From positions 124,001 through 188,000 of the forward strand of contig CALKRN010000006.1 in the NCBI GenBank assembly GCA_937989665.1: a DNA stretch of 64,000 bases. The letters run 5' to 3'. This DNA comes from an uncultured Desulfomicrobiaceae bacterium. Its GTDB lineage: Bacteria > Desulfobacterota > Desulfovibrionia > Desulfovibrionales > Desulfomicrobiaceae. Positions 1 to 9,172 of the stretch are shown here, piece after piece (position 1 is the stretch's first letter; each line of letters opens with the position of its first letter). The translations under genes and the position numbers were made by a program. The notes under the pieces are model-generated. The model saw nothing but the letters and a program-made list of their open reading frames with translations. It was not told the DNA's origin and searched no databases.

Positions 1-107
1 GCCGCTGGGCCCAACAGGCCGAGAGCCCAGCCTGGATCGCCCCGGAACGGATCGACACTGGTCGCGAGGTCTGGCTCACCCGGTGGACCCGTCTCATGCA
101 ACCATGA
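1..107 (+). CDS. 3' end of a periplasmic (thiamine-type) ABC substrate-binding protein
   Basis: Only the last 34 codons are in the window (frame begins at base 3; TGA at 105-107). The tail is rich in Trp and Arg and ends in the peptide RWTRLMQP. By itself it is not diagnostic. The TGA overlaps the ATG of the permease gene in an ATGA arrangement, which is how binding protein, permease and ATPase genes are usually ordered in the ThiBPQ family, so a ThiB-like solute-binding protein is the natural reading. No signal peptide or binding residues can be checked because the 5' part is outside. Confidence 0.6.
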   Translation, partial: RWAQQAESPAWIAPERIDTGREVWLTRWTRLMQP

Positions 108-1723
108 GATCATTTCCCTGGCTCCATCCCCTTACCTGGCCCACGGTGGCCTTTTTGCTCCTCTTCCTCGCCTATCCCCTAACCGCAATCCTCACTCAGG
201 GCCTTGCTGGCGGAGGATGGCAAAAAATGGGCATGGTCCTTGGCGACCCCGTGCTGCACCGCCTCCTCATCTGGACTACCGGCCAGGCCCTGGTTTCCAG
301 CCTCCTCACCCTCCTCCTCGCCTTGCCAGCGGCCTTTTTCCTTGGTCGCGTACGATTTCCTGGTCAGGACATTGGGGCCATGCTTATCCTCATCCCTTTT
401 GTCCTGCCCACGGTCGTTGTGGCCACGGCATTTGGGGTCCTTGCCAGTCCATCCACCCTCATCGGCCGCTGGACCGCCCCACTTCTGGGCTCCCCGGAGC
501 TCCCAGGCTTACCTGCCATCCTCGCCGCCCACGTCTTCTACAACTTGGGGCTGGCGGCCCGCATGATGGCTGGACTCTGGGCGCGTATTCCCCACAGCAC
601 GCTGGAGGCGGCCGCTACCCTCGGCGCCTGCCCCTGGACCGTCTTCTGGCGCATCCACCTCCCGCTGCTCGCCCCAGCGATCCGTGCGGCAGGGATCGTT
701 GTTTTTGCCCTCTGTCTGAGCTCCTTTGGTGTGGTCCTCCTCTTGGGAGGTGAGCGCTTCGCCACCCTGGAGGTGGCCATTTACCAGGCCACGACCCAAC
801 TCCTTGACCTGCCACGGGCCGGGACCCTCGCCATCCTCCAGCTGGCCATAAGCATTGCCCTCTTTGGAACCCTGGGCCGCCTCGGCCGCTCTCCCGCCTT
901 GCCGGGAAGCGCCCAGCGCATCCCATGGGGACAACTCCCGCGTCGGTTGCGGGTTGCAGGCATCGTTTACGGCATCCTCCTTCTTGTCGGCATACTCCTT
1001 CCCCTGGTTGCCCTCACCCTCGAGTCCCTCCGCTTCCACGACACCTGGACACTGGAAGCCTATCGCCTCCTCACCAAAGATACCCGCCATTCGGCCCTCG
1101 GCACTGCCCCCATCCATGCCCTCATTCAATCTTTGCGCTACGCCGCCCTGGCCGTTGTTCTGGCCCTCCCCCTTGGGCTTACCGCCGCCCTCGGCGCCCA
1201 ACGCAGCCGCGCACGAGCAAGCCTCGAAACCCTGTGCACCCTCCCCATGACCATCTCGGCAGCCACCTTAGGTCTTGGTTTTCTCCTTGCCCTACGTACC
1301 CCCTGGTGGGACGCACGCACCAGCGCATGGGCCATTCCCATTGCCCATGCCCTTGCAGCCCTACCGCTTGTCCTCCGGGTCCTGCTGCCGGCTCTCGACG
1401 CCCTCCCTCCAGCCCAAGCTGAGGCTGCCGCCACCCTCGGCGCCTCTCCGCGCCAGCGCGTTCAACGGGTCGTTCTTCCCCTCATGGCCCGTCCGCTCGC
1501 CGTAGCCGCCACGGTGAGTGCTGCTGTCAGTCTTGGCGAATTTGGCGCCAGTCTCTTTCTCGTGCGCCCCACAGCACCGACCCTGCCCGTGGCCATCTAC
1601 CGCTGCCTCAGCCTGCCTGGCTCCACCAACCACGGCCAAGCCATGGCCCTCACCACCCTGCTTATGCTCACCTGCCTCGGCCTTGGCCTTCTCGCCCAGC
1701 GCCTCGCCCACCCCAAGGATTAA
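104..1723 (+). CDS. thiP: Thiamine/iron-type ABC transporter permease (two fused permease domains)
   Basis: This is an inner-membrane permease of a periplasmic-binding-protein importer, 539 aa, matching the usual ThiP length (about 530). It is almost entirely hydrophobic, with about 12 membrane segments in two homologous halves. Each half has an EAA loop for contact with the ATPase: EAAATLGACPWTVFWR near residue 170 and EAAATLGASPRQRVQR near 450. The middle stretch LAAHVFYNLGLAARM and the later LEVAIYQ are typical of ThiP. I chose the ATG at 104, which overlaps the upstream TGA, over an earlier in-frame GTG at 83. The ATPase gene follows after 2 nt. Iron(III) permeases have the same fold, so thiamine is the likely but unproven substrate. 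Confidence 0.82.
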   Translation: MRSFPWLHPLTWPTVAFLLLFLAYPLTAILTQGLAGGGWQKMGMVLGDPVLHRLLIWTTGQALVSSLLTLLLALPAAFFLGRVRFPGQDIGAMLILIPFVLPTVVVATAFGVLASPSTLIGRWTAPLLGSPELPGLPAILAAHVFYNLGLAARMMAGLWARIPHSTLEAAATLGACPWTVFWRIHLPLLAPAIRAAGIVVFALCLSSFGVVLLLGGERFATLEVAIYQATTQLLDLPRAGTLAILQLAISIALFGTLGRLGRSPALPGSAQRIPWGQLPRRLRVAGIVYGILLLVGILLPLVALTLESLRFHDTWTLEAYRLLTKDTRHSALGTAPIHALIQSLRYAALAVVLALPLGLTAALGAQRSRARASLETLCTLPMTISAATLGLGFLLALRTPWWDARTSAWAIPIAHALAALPLVLRVLLPALDALPPAQAEAAATLGASPRQRVQRVVLPLMARPLAVAATVSAAVSLGEFGASLFLVRPTAPTLPVAIYRCLSLPGSTNHGQAMALTTLLMLTCLGLGLLAQRLAHPKD

Positions 1724-1725
1724 AA

Positions 1726-2733
1726 ATGGCTGTTCTTACGCTCCACGGCCTATCCACCGCCTATCCTGGCTGGCGCCTTGCTCCCCTCCACCTGGAGCTT
1801 TCCCACGGCGCTACCCTGGCGGTGCTTGGCCCAAGCGGCAGCGGCAAATCTACGCTCCTGCGCCTTATCGCCGGTCTCGAGCGTCCCACGGCGGGGCACA
1901 TTTTTCTCGAAGGCCAGGACATCACCTCCTGGCCACCCCATCGCCGAGGACTGGGCCTCATGTTCCAGGACTATGCCCTCTTCCCCCACCTCTCGGTGGC
2001 GGCCAATATCGCCTTTGGCCTGGAAATACGCCGGCTCCCCCGGGCAGCAATCCAACGCCGCGTCTCGGAACTCCTCGCCATGATGGGACTTCAAGGGATG
2101 GAAGAGCGCCGCGTCGGGCGTCTCTCGGGCGGGGAGCAGCAGCGGGTCGCCCTCGCCCGCGCCTTGGCACCCGAGCCACGGGCCCTACTCCTCGACGAAC
2201 CCCTCGCCGCCCTAGACCAAATGCTCCGCCAGCGTCTGGCCGAAGAACTGGCCGCCCTCCTCGCCCAAGCTTCGGTCCCGACCATCGTCGTCACCCATGA
2301 CCCTGCTGAGGCTTGCCGTCTTGCCAGCCATCTGGCCCTGCTCCACGACGGCCAACTGCTGCGCCATGGCCCCCTCGCCGAAGTCCTCCACAACCCAGGC
2401 ACAGTGGCCGCAGCCCGCCTCCTGGGGCTTAAGACCATCGTAGAAAAAGGGGACCTAGCACAACGTCTCGCCGACCATCTCGGCCACGCCCCAGCCTATC
2501 TCGTCCTCCCGGACGCCGCCCTCACCGGCAGGGGGGTGACCGTCACCGGCCACATCCTTGGCCAACGCTATGACACCCTAGGGACCCTGGTGGCTATCCA
2601 CGGGACAACCGTGGAACTCTTCCTGCCCCCCCAGCCGCCAGGCAGCACGATAACGCTCCACCTCGACCCTGACCGCATTCGCCTCCTGGGGGAAATGCCC
2701 AGCGTGCCGCAGCTGGCCGCACACCGCATCTAG
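1726..2733 (+). CDS. thiQ: ABC transporter ATP-binding protein with C-terminal TOBE-like domain
   Basis: This is the cytoplasmic ATPase that powers the permease encoded 2 nt upstream. It has Walker A GPSGSGKST near residue 36, a Q-loop in MFQDYALFPH, signature LSGGEQQR, Walker B ALLLDEP, D-loop AALD and switch His in VVTHDPAEA. At 335 aa it is about 100 residues longer than classic ThiQ. The extra C-terminal part (roughly 240-325) looks like the TOBE regulatory domain of CysA/PotA/FbpC-type ATPases. Position in the operon argues for thiamine, while architecture alone would also fit iron, sulfate or polyamine uptake. The substrate is therefore inferred from the permease. Confidence 0.78.
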   Translation: MAVLTLHGLSTAYPGWRLAPLHLELSHGATLAVLGPSGSGKSTLLRLIAGLERPTAGHIFLEGQDITSWPPHRRGLGLMFQDYALFPHLSVAANIAFGLEIRRLPRAAIQRRVSELLAMMGLQGMEERRVGRLSGGEQQRVALARALAPEPRALLLDEPLAALDQMLRQRLAEELAALLAQASVPTIVVTHDPAEACRLASHLALLHDGQLLRHGPLAEVLHNPGTVAAARLLGLKTIVEKGDLAQRLADHLGHAPAYLVLPDAALTGRGVTVTGHILGQRYDTLGTLVAIHGTTVELFLPPQPPGSTITLHLDPDRIRLLGEMPSVPQLAAHRI

Positions 2734-2784
2734 ATTCCGCTCTTCCGCAGAGCCTTACATAGAGCGATAGAACCTCCACGAGGG

Positions 2785-2869
2785 GCAGCTTACCGCGTGC
2801 AGAGGAGCACTTGCCAGGCTTGGAGGGGACCTCGAGGAGGCAGGAAGAGCAGCCTACCGCGTCCAGGAG
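2785..2869. repeat. Two imperfect 21-23 nt direct repeats in the thiQ/proB gap
   Basis: The 225-nt gap between convergent thiQ and proB holds two similar blocks, at 2785-2807 and 2849-2869, both built around the core TACCGCGT preceded by GCAGC. They start 64 nt apart. No open frame with a ribosome site is present. Function is unknown. Confidence 0.4.
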
Positions 2870-2931
2870 TCGGGGGGTAGGGCCAAGGGCGTCTTACTGG
2901 GCAAGCAAACCTCCTCAGGGCGAGGCCCCCT

Positions 2932-2947
2932 AAGGCAGTTCTGCCTT
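2932..2947 (+). terminator. Short hairpin, possible terminator of the thi operon
   Basis: AAGGCA (2932-2937) pairs with TGCCTT (2942-2947) across a GTTC loop and is followed by TCTC. The stem is only 6 bp and the T-tract is poor, so this is a weak candidate. Confidence 0.3.
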
Positions 2948-2958
2948 TCTCAAGCAGG

Positions 2959-4098
2959 CTACAGCGTCTCGTCGAGTACGAGATTATCGCGATGGATGAC
3001 TTCTGGATGGGGACAGGTGCCGAGGATCGCTTCGATCTGAGCGGAGTTCAGCCCCTGGATCCGCCGCAATTCCGAGGCCTTGAAGTTAGTGAGTCCAACC
3101 CCCACGGTGCGGCCTTCGGGATCGAGGACTTTCACCAGCGCCCCGACCCCAAACTGGCCCTCCACCCCCACAACGCCGGCCGCAAGCAAGCTCTTGCCCC
3201 GTTCCCGCAAGGCGCGGGCTGCGCCAGCGTCCACGCGCACAACCCCAGCGGGGTCGAGGTGGTAGGCAAGCCAAAACTTTCGGCCCGAGAGATTGCGCCT
3301 CGGCCGCACCCAGGTCCCCAGTTCCTCACCAGAGAAAACGCGCTCCAGGGCGAACTTCTCCCGACCGGAGACGATGAGCGTCGGGATACCTAACCGAGCG
3401 GCACGCCGGGCCGCTAGGAGCTTACTGCGCATCCCGCCGGTGCCAGCTTGGGTCTTGCCGCGGCAGATGCTGGCAATGGGCAGGACATCGATGTCCTCAA
3501 TGCAGGTCAGGGGCTGGGCCTGAGGGTTGTCCTGGGGATTGTCGTCAAACACCCCGGCTGCGGAGGTCAGGTTCACGACGAGGTCAGCGCCAACCAGATT
3601 GGCCACCATGACCGAGAGGGCGTCGTTATCGCCAAATTTGAGTTCTTCAACAGCAACGGTGTCGTTCTCATTGACAACCGGGATGACCTTCCACTGCAGG
3701 AGCTCGGTCATCGTGTTGCGGGCATTGAGGAAGCGTTCGCGACGGCGCAGGTCATCTTTGGTGAGCAGCACCTGCGCCGAAATCTTGCCAAAGCGAGCAA
3801 AGGCTTCGTCATAGGCGTGCATGAGCCGGCTTTGCCCCACTGCCGATGCCGCCTGCTTATGCACAACGCAGGCACACGCCCCCTGCCCCAGGACCGCCCG
3901 GCCCGCCGCCACCGCCCCGGAGGTTACAAGCACGATCTCCATTCCCCGATCGTGGAGGGCCGCCACTTGGTCCACCAGGCGGCCCACCACACGCAGGTCT
4001 AATCCTTCCGGGCAAGTCAGGACCGCGCTGCCCACCTTGATGACAATACGCCGGGCTCCTGCCACGATCCGGCGCCGTTCTTCCTGCCACTGCTCCAT
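2959..4098 (-). CDS. proB: Glutamate 5-kinase
   Basis: It phosphorylates L-glutamate to gamma-glutamyl phosphate, the first and feedback-controlled step of proline synthesis in the cytoplasm. The 379-aa product has the amino-acid-kinase domain first (IKVGSAVLT near residue 17; NENDTVAV and KFGDNDALS in the substrate/ATP region) and a C-terminal PUA domain from about residue 280, the standard long bacterial form. The ATG at 4098 follows a G-rich ribosome site (GGGGGAAG); the frame is open further upstream but has no better start. It lies 34 nt after obgE in the rplU-rpmA-obgE-proB order and should be read from the promoter at 5875-5903. Confidence 0.93.
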   Translation of the reverse strand: MEQWQEERRRIVAGARRIVIKVGSAVLTCPEGLDLRVVGRLVDQVAALHDRGMEIVLVTSGAVAAGRAVLGQGACACVVHKQAASAVGQSRLMHAYDEAFARFGKISAQVLLTKDDLRRRERFLNARNTMTELLQWKVIPVVNENDTVAVEELKFGDNDALSVMVANLVGADLVVNLTSAAGVFDDNPQDNPQAQPLTCIEDIDVLPIASICRGKTQAGTGGMRSKLLAARRAARLGIPTLIVSGREKFALERVFSGEELGTWVRPRRNLSGRKFWLAYHLDPAGVVRVDAGAARALRERGKSLLAAGVVGVEGQFGVGALVKVLDPEGRTVGVGLTNFKASELRRIQGLNSAQIEAILGTCPHPEVIHRDNLVLDETL

Positions 4099-4132
4099 AG
4101 GACTTCCCCCCTCGTCGTGGGCAGGGCAATGC

Positions 4133-5212
<1,080 letters not shown>

Positions 5213-5479
5213 CTAGACCACAGGGACAACGCTTACACGGGTTTTGGTGACATTCTTGCGCGAGTACTTCTCGAACCGTACCACTCCATCGATCAAGGCA
5301 AAGAGGGTGTCGTCCTTTCCTTTGCCGACGTTCTGACCGGGGTGGAATTTGGTCCCCCGCTGCCGCACCAAGATATTGCCAGCAAGTACCTGCTGGCCGC
5401 CAAACTTTTTGACTCCCAGCCGTCGACCCGCACTGTCGCGGCCATTGCGCGAACTTCCACCTGCTTTTTTATGTGCCAT
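5213..5479 (-). CDS. rpmA: 50S ribosomal protein L27
   Basis: L27 reaches the peptidyl-transferase centre of the large subunit. The 88-aa product begins [16 protein letters not shown] and contains [10 protein letters not shown] and [13 protein letters not shown], the conserved L27 blocks, at full family length. There is no Firmicutes-type N-terminal extension that would need proteolytic removal. It starts 9 nt after the end of rplU and precedes obgE by 69 nt, and is cotranscribed with both. Confidence 0.97.
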   Translation of the reverse strand: MAHKKAGGSSRNGRDSAGRRLGVKKFGGQQVLAGNILVRQRGTKFHPGQNVGKGKDDTLFALIDGVVRFEKYSRKNVTKTRVSVVPVV

Positions 5480-5488
5480 GGTGTCCTC

Positions 5489-5806
5489 CTAGCGGGCAGC
5501 TTCGATGCCCGTCACCTGAAGCAGGGTAAAGTCCTGACGGTGGCCCTGCTTCTTGCTGTAGCCTTTGCGACGCTTCTTCTTGAAGACGATGATCTTCTTG
5601 TCCCGGCCGTGCTCCAGGACCTGACAACGCACCGCCGCACCATCCACGACAGGCTGTCCTACCGTCAAACCAGCCTCACTGTGCACCAACAGCACCCGAT
5701 GCAAGGTGACTTCAGCGCCCACCGGGGCTTCCATCTTGGGCACCTTCCATTGCAGCCCAGGTTCCACCCGAAACTGCTTGCCGCCCGTTTCAACGATCGC
5801 AAACAT
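5489..5806 (-). CDS. rplU: 50S ribosomal protein L21
   Basis: L21 is a large-subunit protein that binds 23S rRNA. The 105-aa product starts [17 protein letters not shown] and ends with the basic [18 protein letters not shown] region typical of L21. The ATG at 5806 is preceded by GGAGGTCATC; upstream in-frame codons lack a site. It is the first gene of the rplU-rpmA-obgE-proB operon, 69 nt downstream of a strong -35/-10 pair. Confidence 0.96.
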   Translation of the reverse strand: MFAIVETGGKQFRVEPGLQWKVPKMEAPVGAEVTLHRVLLVHSEAGLTVGQPVVDGAAVRCQVLEHGRDKKIIVFKKKRRKGYSKKQGHRQDFTLLQVTGIEAAR

Positions 5807-5874
5807 GATGACCTCCAAAAAAGTGAACAACGTCCCACGCGCGGACGCCATGCCATACCGTCGAGAAGGAAGCT

Positions 5875-5903
5875 TCTATACGCGAGCTTAGGCATCGCGT
5901 CAA
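5875..5903 (-). promoter_or_regulatory. Sigma-70 promoter of the rplU-rpmA-obgE-proB operon
   Basis: On the minus strand, TTGACG (5898-5903) and TATAGA (5875-5880) are separated by exactly 17 nt. This matches 5/6 of the -35 and 5/6 of the -10 consensus. The leader to the rplU ATG is about 60 nt, long enough for an L21-type autoregulatory structure, which I did not resolve. Confidence 0.75.
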
Positions 5904-5933
5904 CCCACAACAGCGGGCAAAACGCCACCCCTC

Positions 5934-6812
5934 CTAGCCCAACCCCTCGAGGGCATACTTGCAGGCCGTGCCAAGGAGCACGAACACCAAACCAGCCTTG
6001 ATGACCCGAGCTGGCACAAACCGCTGGCACCGCGCCCCGACATACATCCCAGCCATTCCTCCCAGACCAAAGAGTATCCCCAGACCCCAATCCGGGGCCA
6101 CAGAGAGGTGCGGATACCACGGGGCAATGGCCTGGTAGAACACGACCCCAGCCACCGAGGTAACACACGTGCCCATGAGGGCGGCACCTGCCACGGCATA
6201 CACCGGCAGCCCAAAAAAACTGACAAAAAACGGGGCCACAATCGCTCCCCCGCCAATGCCATATACCCCGCCCACAATGCCCACGATAAGGCACAGCAGC
6301 ATGACCCCCCATACCGGCGCGCTGTACGCCACCCCCTGAAAGCGGAAGGCCACCCGCCGCCAGCTCCACTCCTCCACCTCGACGACCCCATGGCCTTTGG
6401 TTTGCCCCCCTCCAGCGCCACGCAGGACATCCCGGGCCATGCGCAGGCCAATGTAGGCCAAGACCGATGCGGCAAAAATTTTAAAACGCCGCGGATCAGG
6501 GAAATAGATTACCCGCAGCAAGGCCCCCACAAACACCCCAGGCAACGTCCCCAACACCACAGCCAGCGTCAGTGGCCACACCATGCGCCCCTCTTGATAG
6601 TACCGCCACACCCCACTGGGGATGGCCACGACATTGAAAAGTTGGTTGGTAGCGCTCACCGAAGGATGGGTATATCCCAGCACCGACATCTGAAACGGCA
6701 AAAGCAAAAACGCCCCCGACACCCCACCCATGGACGTGCCGCACGAGATGGCAAAAGCCACCACCGGCGGCACCCATACCGGCACCTCCACACCAGCGGT
6801 CGGGAAAAACAT
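5934..6812 (-). CDS. TauE/SafE family membrane permease (sulfite/anion exporter type)
   Basis: This is an inner-membrane protein of 292 aa with about eight hydrophobic segments. The two TauE/SafE repeats are visible: a glycine-rich helix GTSMGGVSGAFLLLPF near residue 25 followed by SATNQLFNVVAIPSG, and the second copy GIVGGVYGIGGGAIVAPFF near 175. Members move sulfite, sulfoacetate or other small organosulfur or carboxylate anions, and the substrate cannot be told from sequence. A near-perfect AAGGAGGT precedes the ATG at 6812; an earlier in-frame start at 6845 lacks one. It is monocistronic, with an unusually structured 340-nt upstream region. Confidence 0.85.
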   Translation of the reverse strand: MFFPTAGVEVPVWVPPVVAFAISCGTSMGGVSGAFLLLPFQMSVLGYTHPSVSATNQLFNVVAIPSGVWRYYQEGRMVWPLTLAVVLGTLPGVFVGALLRVIYFPDPRRFKIFAASVLAYIGLRMARDVLRGAGGGQTKGHGVVEVEEWSWRRVAFRFQGVAYSAPVWGVMLLCLIVGIVGGVYGIGGGAIVAPFFVSFFGLPVYAVAGAALMGTCVTSVAGVVFYQAIAPWYPHLSVAPDWGLGILFGLGGMAGMYVGARCQRFVPARVIKAGLVFVLLGTACKYALEGLG

Positions 6813-7050
6813 ATCCACCTCCTTATTGCTTGCCTTGATTGCCACGCCATCATCTTGTGCGACAATTCAATATCAACTCGCCGAATCTCTTCAACAAAAA
6901 GAGACAATTCCTCCGATTTCAGCACCCTCGGCGAGAGGGCAGACCTTCCTGTCTGGGGACATGCCCTCTACCCTAGTTCTGTTAGGCCCAAGGACAGGCT
7001 CAGGGTCACCAGCTCTCCACTCTGCCCATGAAGGGAGAACACCCCACACC

Positions 7051-7140
7051 CCCTTGCTCTCTTGAGCAAGGGCCTCGGCGAAGAGTGCAGCAACTGCGCT
7101 CTGGCCAAGGCCCTTTGTCCGCCAGCGCTGAAAGCGCGCC
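7051..7140 (-). ncRNA. Structured intergenic stretch (overlapping hairpins), possible leader or small RNA
   Basis: The 398-nt space between the usp and tauE genes has no supported gene. It contains a 48-nt, nearly perfect stem-loop at 7068-7115: outer arms of 12 bp, inner AGAG and GCAG pairs, loop TTG on the minus strand. A second hairpin, CCCTTGCTC/GAGCAAGGG at 7051-7072, shares 5 nt with the first, so the two exclude each other. A third small stem (GCGCT/AGCGC) lies near 7125-7137. On the minus strand these would sit in the far 5' leader of tauE. No known riboswitch was recognised, and nothing else is seen in 6813-7050. Confidence 0.35.
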
Positions 7141-7151
7141 TTTTTGCCAAC

Positions 7152-7181
7152 AAAAAATCCCGGCCAGAACCTCTGGCCGGG
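7152..7181 (-). terminator. Intrinsic terminator after the usp gene
   Basis: On the minus strand CCCGGCCAGA (7172-7181) and TCTGGCCGGG (7159-7168) form a 10-bp GC-rich stem with a 3-nt loop, followed by ATTTTTTG (T-tract 7152-7157). It lies 29 nt past the usp stop. Confidence 0.88.
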
Positions 7182-7210
7182 AGACAATGCCCTCGCCACG
7201 GAAGGCGTTT

Positions 7211-7675
7211 TTAAATCCCACAGGCGTCCAACAAATATTTATGCCGCAGGTTGCGGGTCACCAGGACAGGGCACGTGGCCCCCTGAAGGACATGGGTCAC
7301 GACACTGCCCATGATCACCCCCTCAAGGGCCGAGAGCCCCCGCGAACCGATGACAATCAGGTCGCAATCGTACTCTTCTTGAACGTCGAGAATGACATAA
7401 CCTGGTCGGCCTTCGCGGGCGATGAGCTCAATACGCATCCCGCATGGTTCGAGCATCTTTTTGTAGTCCTCGAGCATAGCCATGGACTTGGCCTCTTCTT
7501 CTGCCCGCAGTTGCGCCGCCTCATCCCCGCCAATCGTCATATGAATAGGACTCCATACGTAAAGTAAATACAAAACTGGATTTCGAGTATTCAGTAAATG
7601 AGTGGCATATTTTGCCGCGTTGCGCGATGAATCGGATCCATCAACAGGGACCAACACACGTTCAATCTTAATCAT
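7211..7675 (-). CDS. Universal stress protein, UspA family
   Basis: This is a small cytoplasmic nucleotide-binding stress protein of 154 aa with a single Usp domain. It starts MIKIERVLVPVDGSDSS and ends in the ATP-binding loop pattern G-2x-G-9x-G-S (GSRG...MGS, about residues 119-133), so it is likely the ATP-binding type. The ATG at 7675 has GGAGG five bases upstream. It begins 23 nt after the ion-transporter gene and shares its transcript, so it may tune that transporter, as Usp proteins encoded beside transporters sometimes do. This role is inference. Confidence 0.9.
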   Translation of the reverse strand: MIKIERVLVPVDGSDSSRNAAKYATHLLNTRNPVLYLLYVWSPIHMTIGGDEAAQLRAEEEAKSMAMLEDYKKMLEPCGMRIELIAREGRPGYVILDVQEEYDCDLIVIGSRGLSALEGVIMGSVVTHVLQGATCPVLVTRNLRHKYLLDACGI

Positions 7676-7698
7676 GCAATCCTCCAATTAGAATCTTC

Positions 7699-9132
7699 TT
7701 ACATGAAGAAGATTACTGTCGTAAGAATAAAACATGGGATAAGGATTCCAACCGACCATGCCATATACCCAAAAAAGCTCGGCATCTTGATGCCAGTCGA
7801 TTCAGCGATGGACCGCACCATAAAATTGGGTGCATTGCCAATATAGGTGTTTGCCCCCATGAACACCGCTCCAGCGGAAATGGCCAGCAGTGTCGTTACC
7901 TCCTGCATGAGTACATGCGCATCACCACCAGCGGTATTAAAAAACACAAGATAGGTCGGGGCATTATCGAGGAAACTGGACAAAGCTCCTGTGAGCCAAA
8001 AGTACATCGCGTGGTTGGGCTGGCCATTGTCCGACACCAAGGCGATAATACTCCGCAAGGCCCCTTCCTCGCCTGCCCGCAGGATGGCGATGGCCGGGAT
8101 CATCGACAGAAAGATGCCGGCAAAGAGCTTGGCCACCTCGCGGATAGGCTCCCAATCGAACTCATTTTTGCGGCGAGTATCGAAGCTTGTGGTCTTGAGG
8201 CTGATCCCCGCCAAGATAAGCAGGATAATGTCGCGTACCACGTTTTGGAGCTCCACATGGACGTGGTAGATATCAAACCCTACCCCTGGATTCCACATGC
8301 CGCTCATGAGCACCCCGCCGACCACGCCGCCAAGAAGCAAGAGGTTGTGCGCCCCCTCTAAACCGAGTTTGCCTTGGGCTTCTGGCGGACTGGGTCGGCC
8401 TTCTTTCGTAAAAAGCATCGTATCCAGGGCAAAGTAGCCAAGCAAAAGGATGGTGGCGATGAGCGCCATGGGAATGAACATATGGACGGTGGTCCAAAAG
8501 AAGGAGACTCCTTTGAGGAAGCCAAGAAAAAGCGGCGGGTCCCCCAGGGGTGTGAGCGAGCCGCCAATATTGGCCACCAGAAAGATAAAAAAGACTACCG
8601 TATGGACCTTGTATTTGCGATGGGCAATCGCCCGCAGCAGTGGACGGATGAGGAGCATGGCCGCCCCGGTGGTCCCCATCCAGCTTGCGAGGAGGGTCCC
8701 CAAAAGCAGCAGGCCCGTATTGACCTTCGGCGTCCCCACCAAACTACCCGTAAGGCACACCCCGCCGGCAATGGTAAAGAGAGAGAAAAGCAAGATGATA
8801 AACGGGATGTACTCAAGGAGGGCCGTATGGAGGACCTCGTAGAGGGCAAGGTCAACACCATGCGTCAGGGCAAAGGGAACAAGGAAGGCAAGCCCCCAAA
8901 AGGCAGCCACCTTACCATAATGATGGTGCCAAAAATGCGGCACAGCCAAGGGCATGATGGCGATGGACAGCAGCATGCAGGCAAAGGGGATAACCCACAA
9001 TGCCCCCAGTTCCTTGCCGATTTCCTCTGCGGCGTGATGGAGGTCTCCGCCCGCGGCCCACGCCGGGGCAACTCCCATGATCGCTACGCCCACAAGCACG
9101 ATCATCCAAGGCCAAATCCGTCGTGTGTGCAT
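7699..9132 (-). CDS. CitMHS-type sodium/proton or carboxylate transporter
   Basis: This is an inner-membrane transporter of 477 aa. An N-terminal signal-like helix ends in PAWAAGG, then about a dozen hydrophobic segments follow. Two related substrate-loop motifs occur: GGSLTPLGDPPLFLGF near residue 180 and ANTYIGNAPNFMVRS near 440. These occur in the ion-transporter superfamily containing NhaD, ArsB and the putative citrate/sodium transporters. The direction and ion cannot be settled by eye. A periplasmic His-rich stretch (LHHAAEE) follows the signal. GGAGG precedes the ATG at 9132. It is followed directly by the usp gene and preceded by bioA at 40 nt. Confidence 0.75.
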   Translation of the reverse strand: MHTRRIWPWMIVLVGVAIMGVAPAWAAGGDLHHAAEEIGKELGALWVIPFACMLLSIAIMPLAVPHFWHHHYGKVAAFWGLAFLVPFALTHGVDLALYEVLHTALLEYIPFIILLFSLFTIAGGVCLTGSLVGTPKVNTGLLLLGTLLASWMGTTGAAMLLIRPLLRAIAHRKYKVHTVVFFIFLVANIGGSLTPLGDPPLFLGFLKGVSFFWTTVHMFIPMALIATILLLGYFALDTMLFTKEGRPSPPEAQGKLGLEGAHNLLLLGGVVGGVLMSGMWNPGVGFDIYHVHVELQNVVRDIILLILAGISLKTTSFDTRRKNEFDWEPIREVAKLFAGIFLSMIPAIAILRAGEEGALRSIIALVSDNGQPNHAMYFWLTGALSSFLDNAPTYLVFFNTAGGDAHVLMQEVTTLLAISAGAVFMGANTYIGNAPNFMVRSIAESTGIKMPSFFGYMAWSVGILIPCFILTTVIFFM

Positions 9133-9172
9133 GCACGGTCCTCCTATTTCGGGTCCCAGACCCTGGTTGATG

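Noticed and set aside
1-107. TPP riboswitch for the thiamine importer
   Set aside because: It would lie upstream of the binding-protein gene, outside the window; nothing like it is seen between the genes here.
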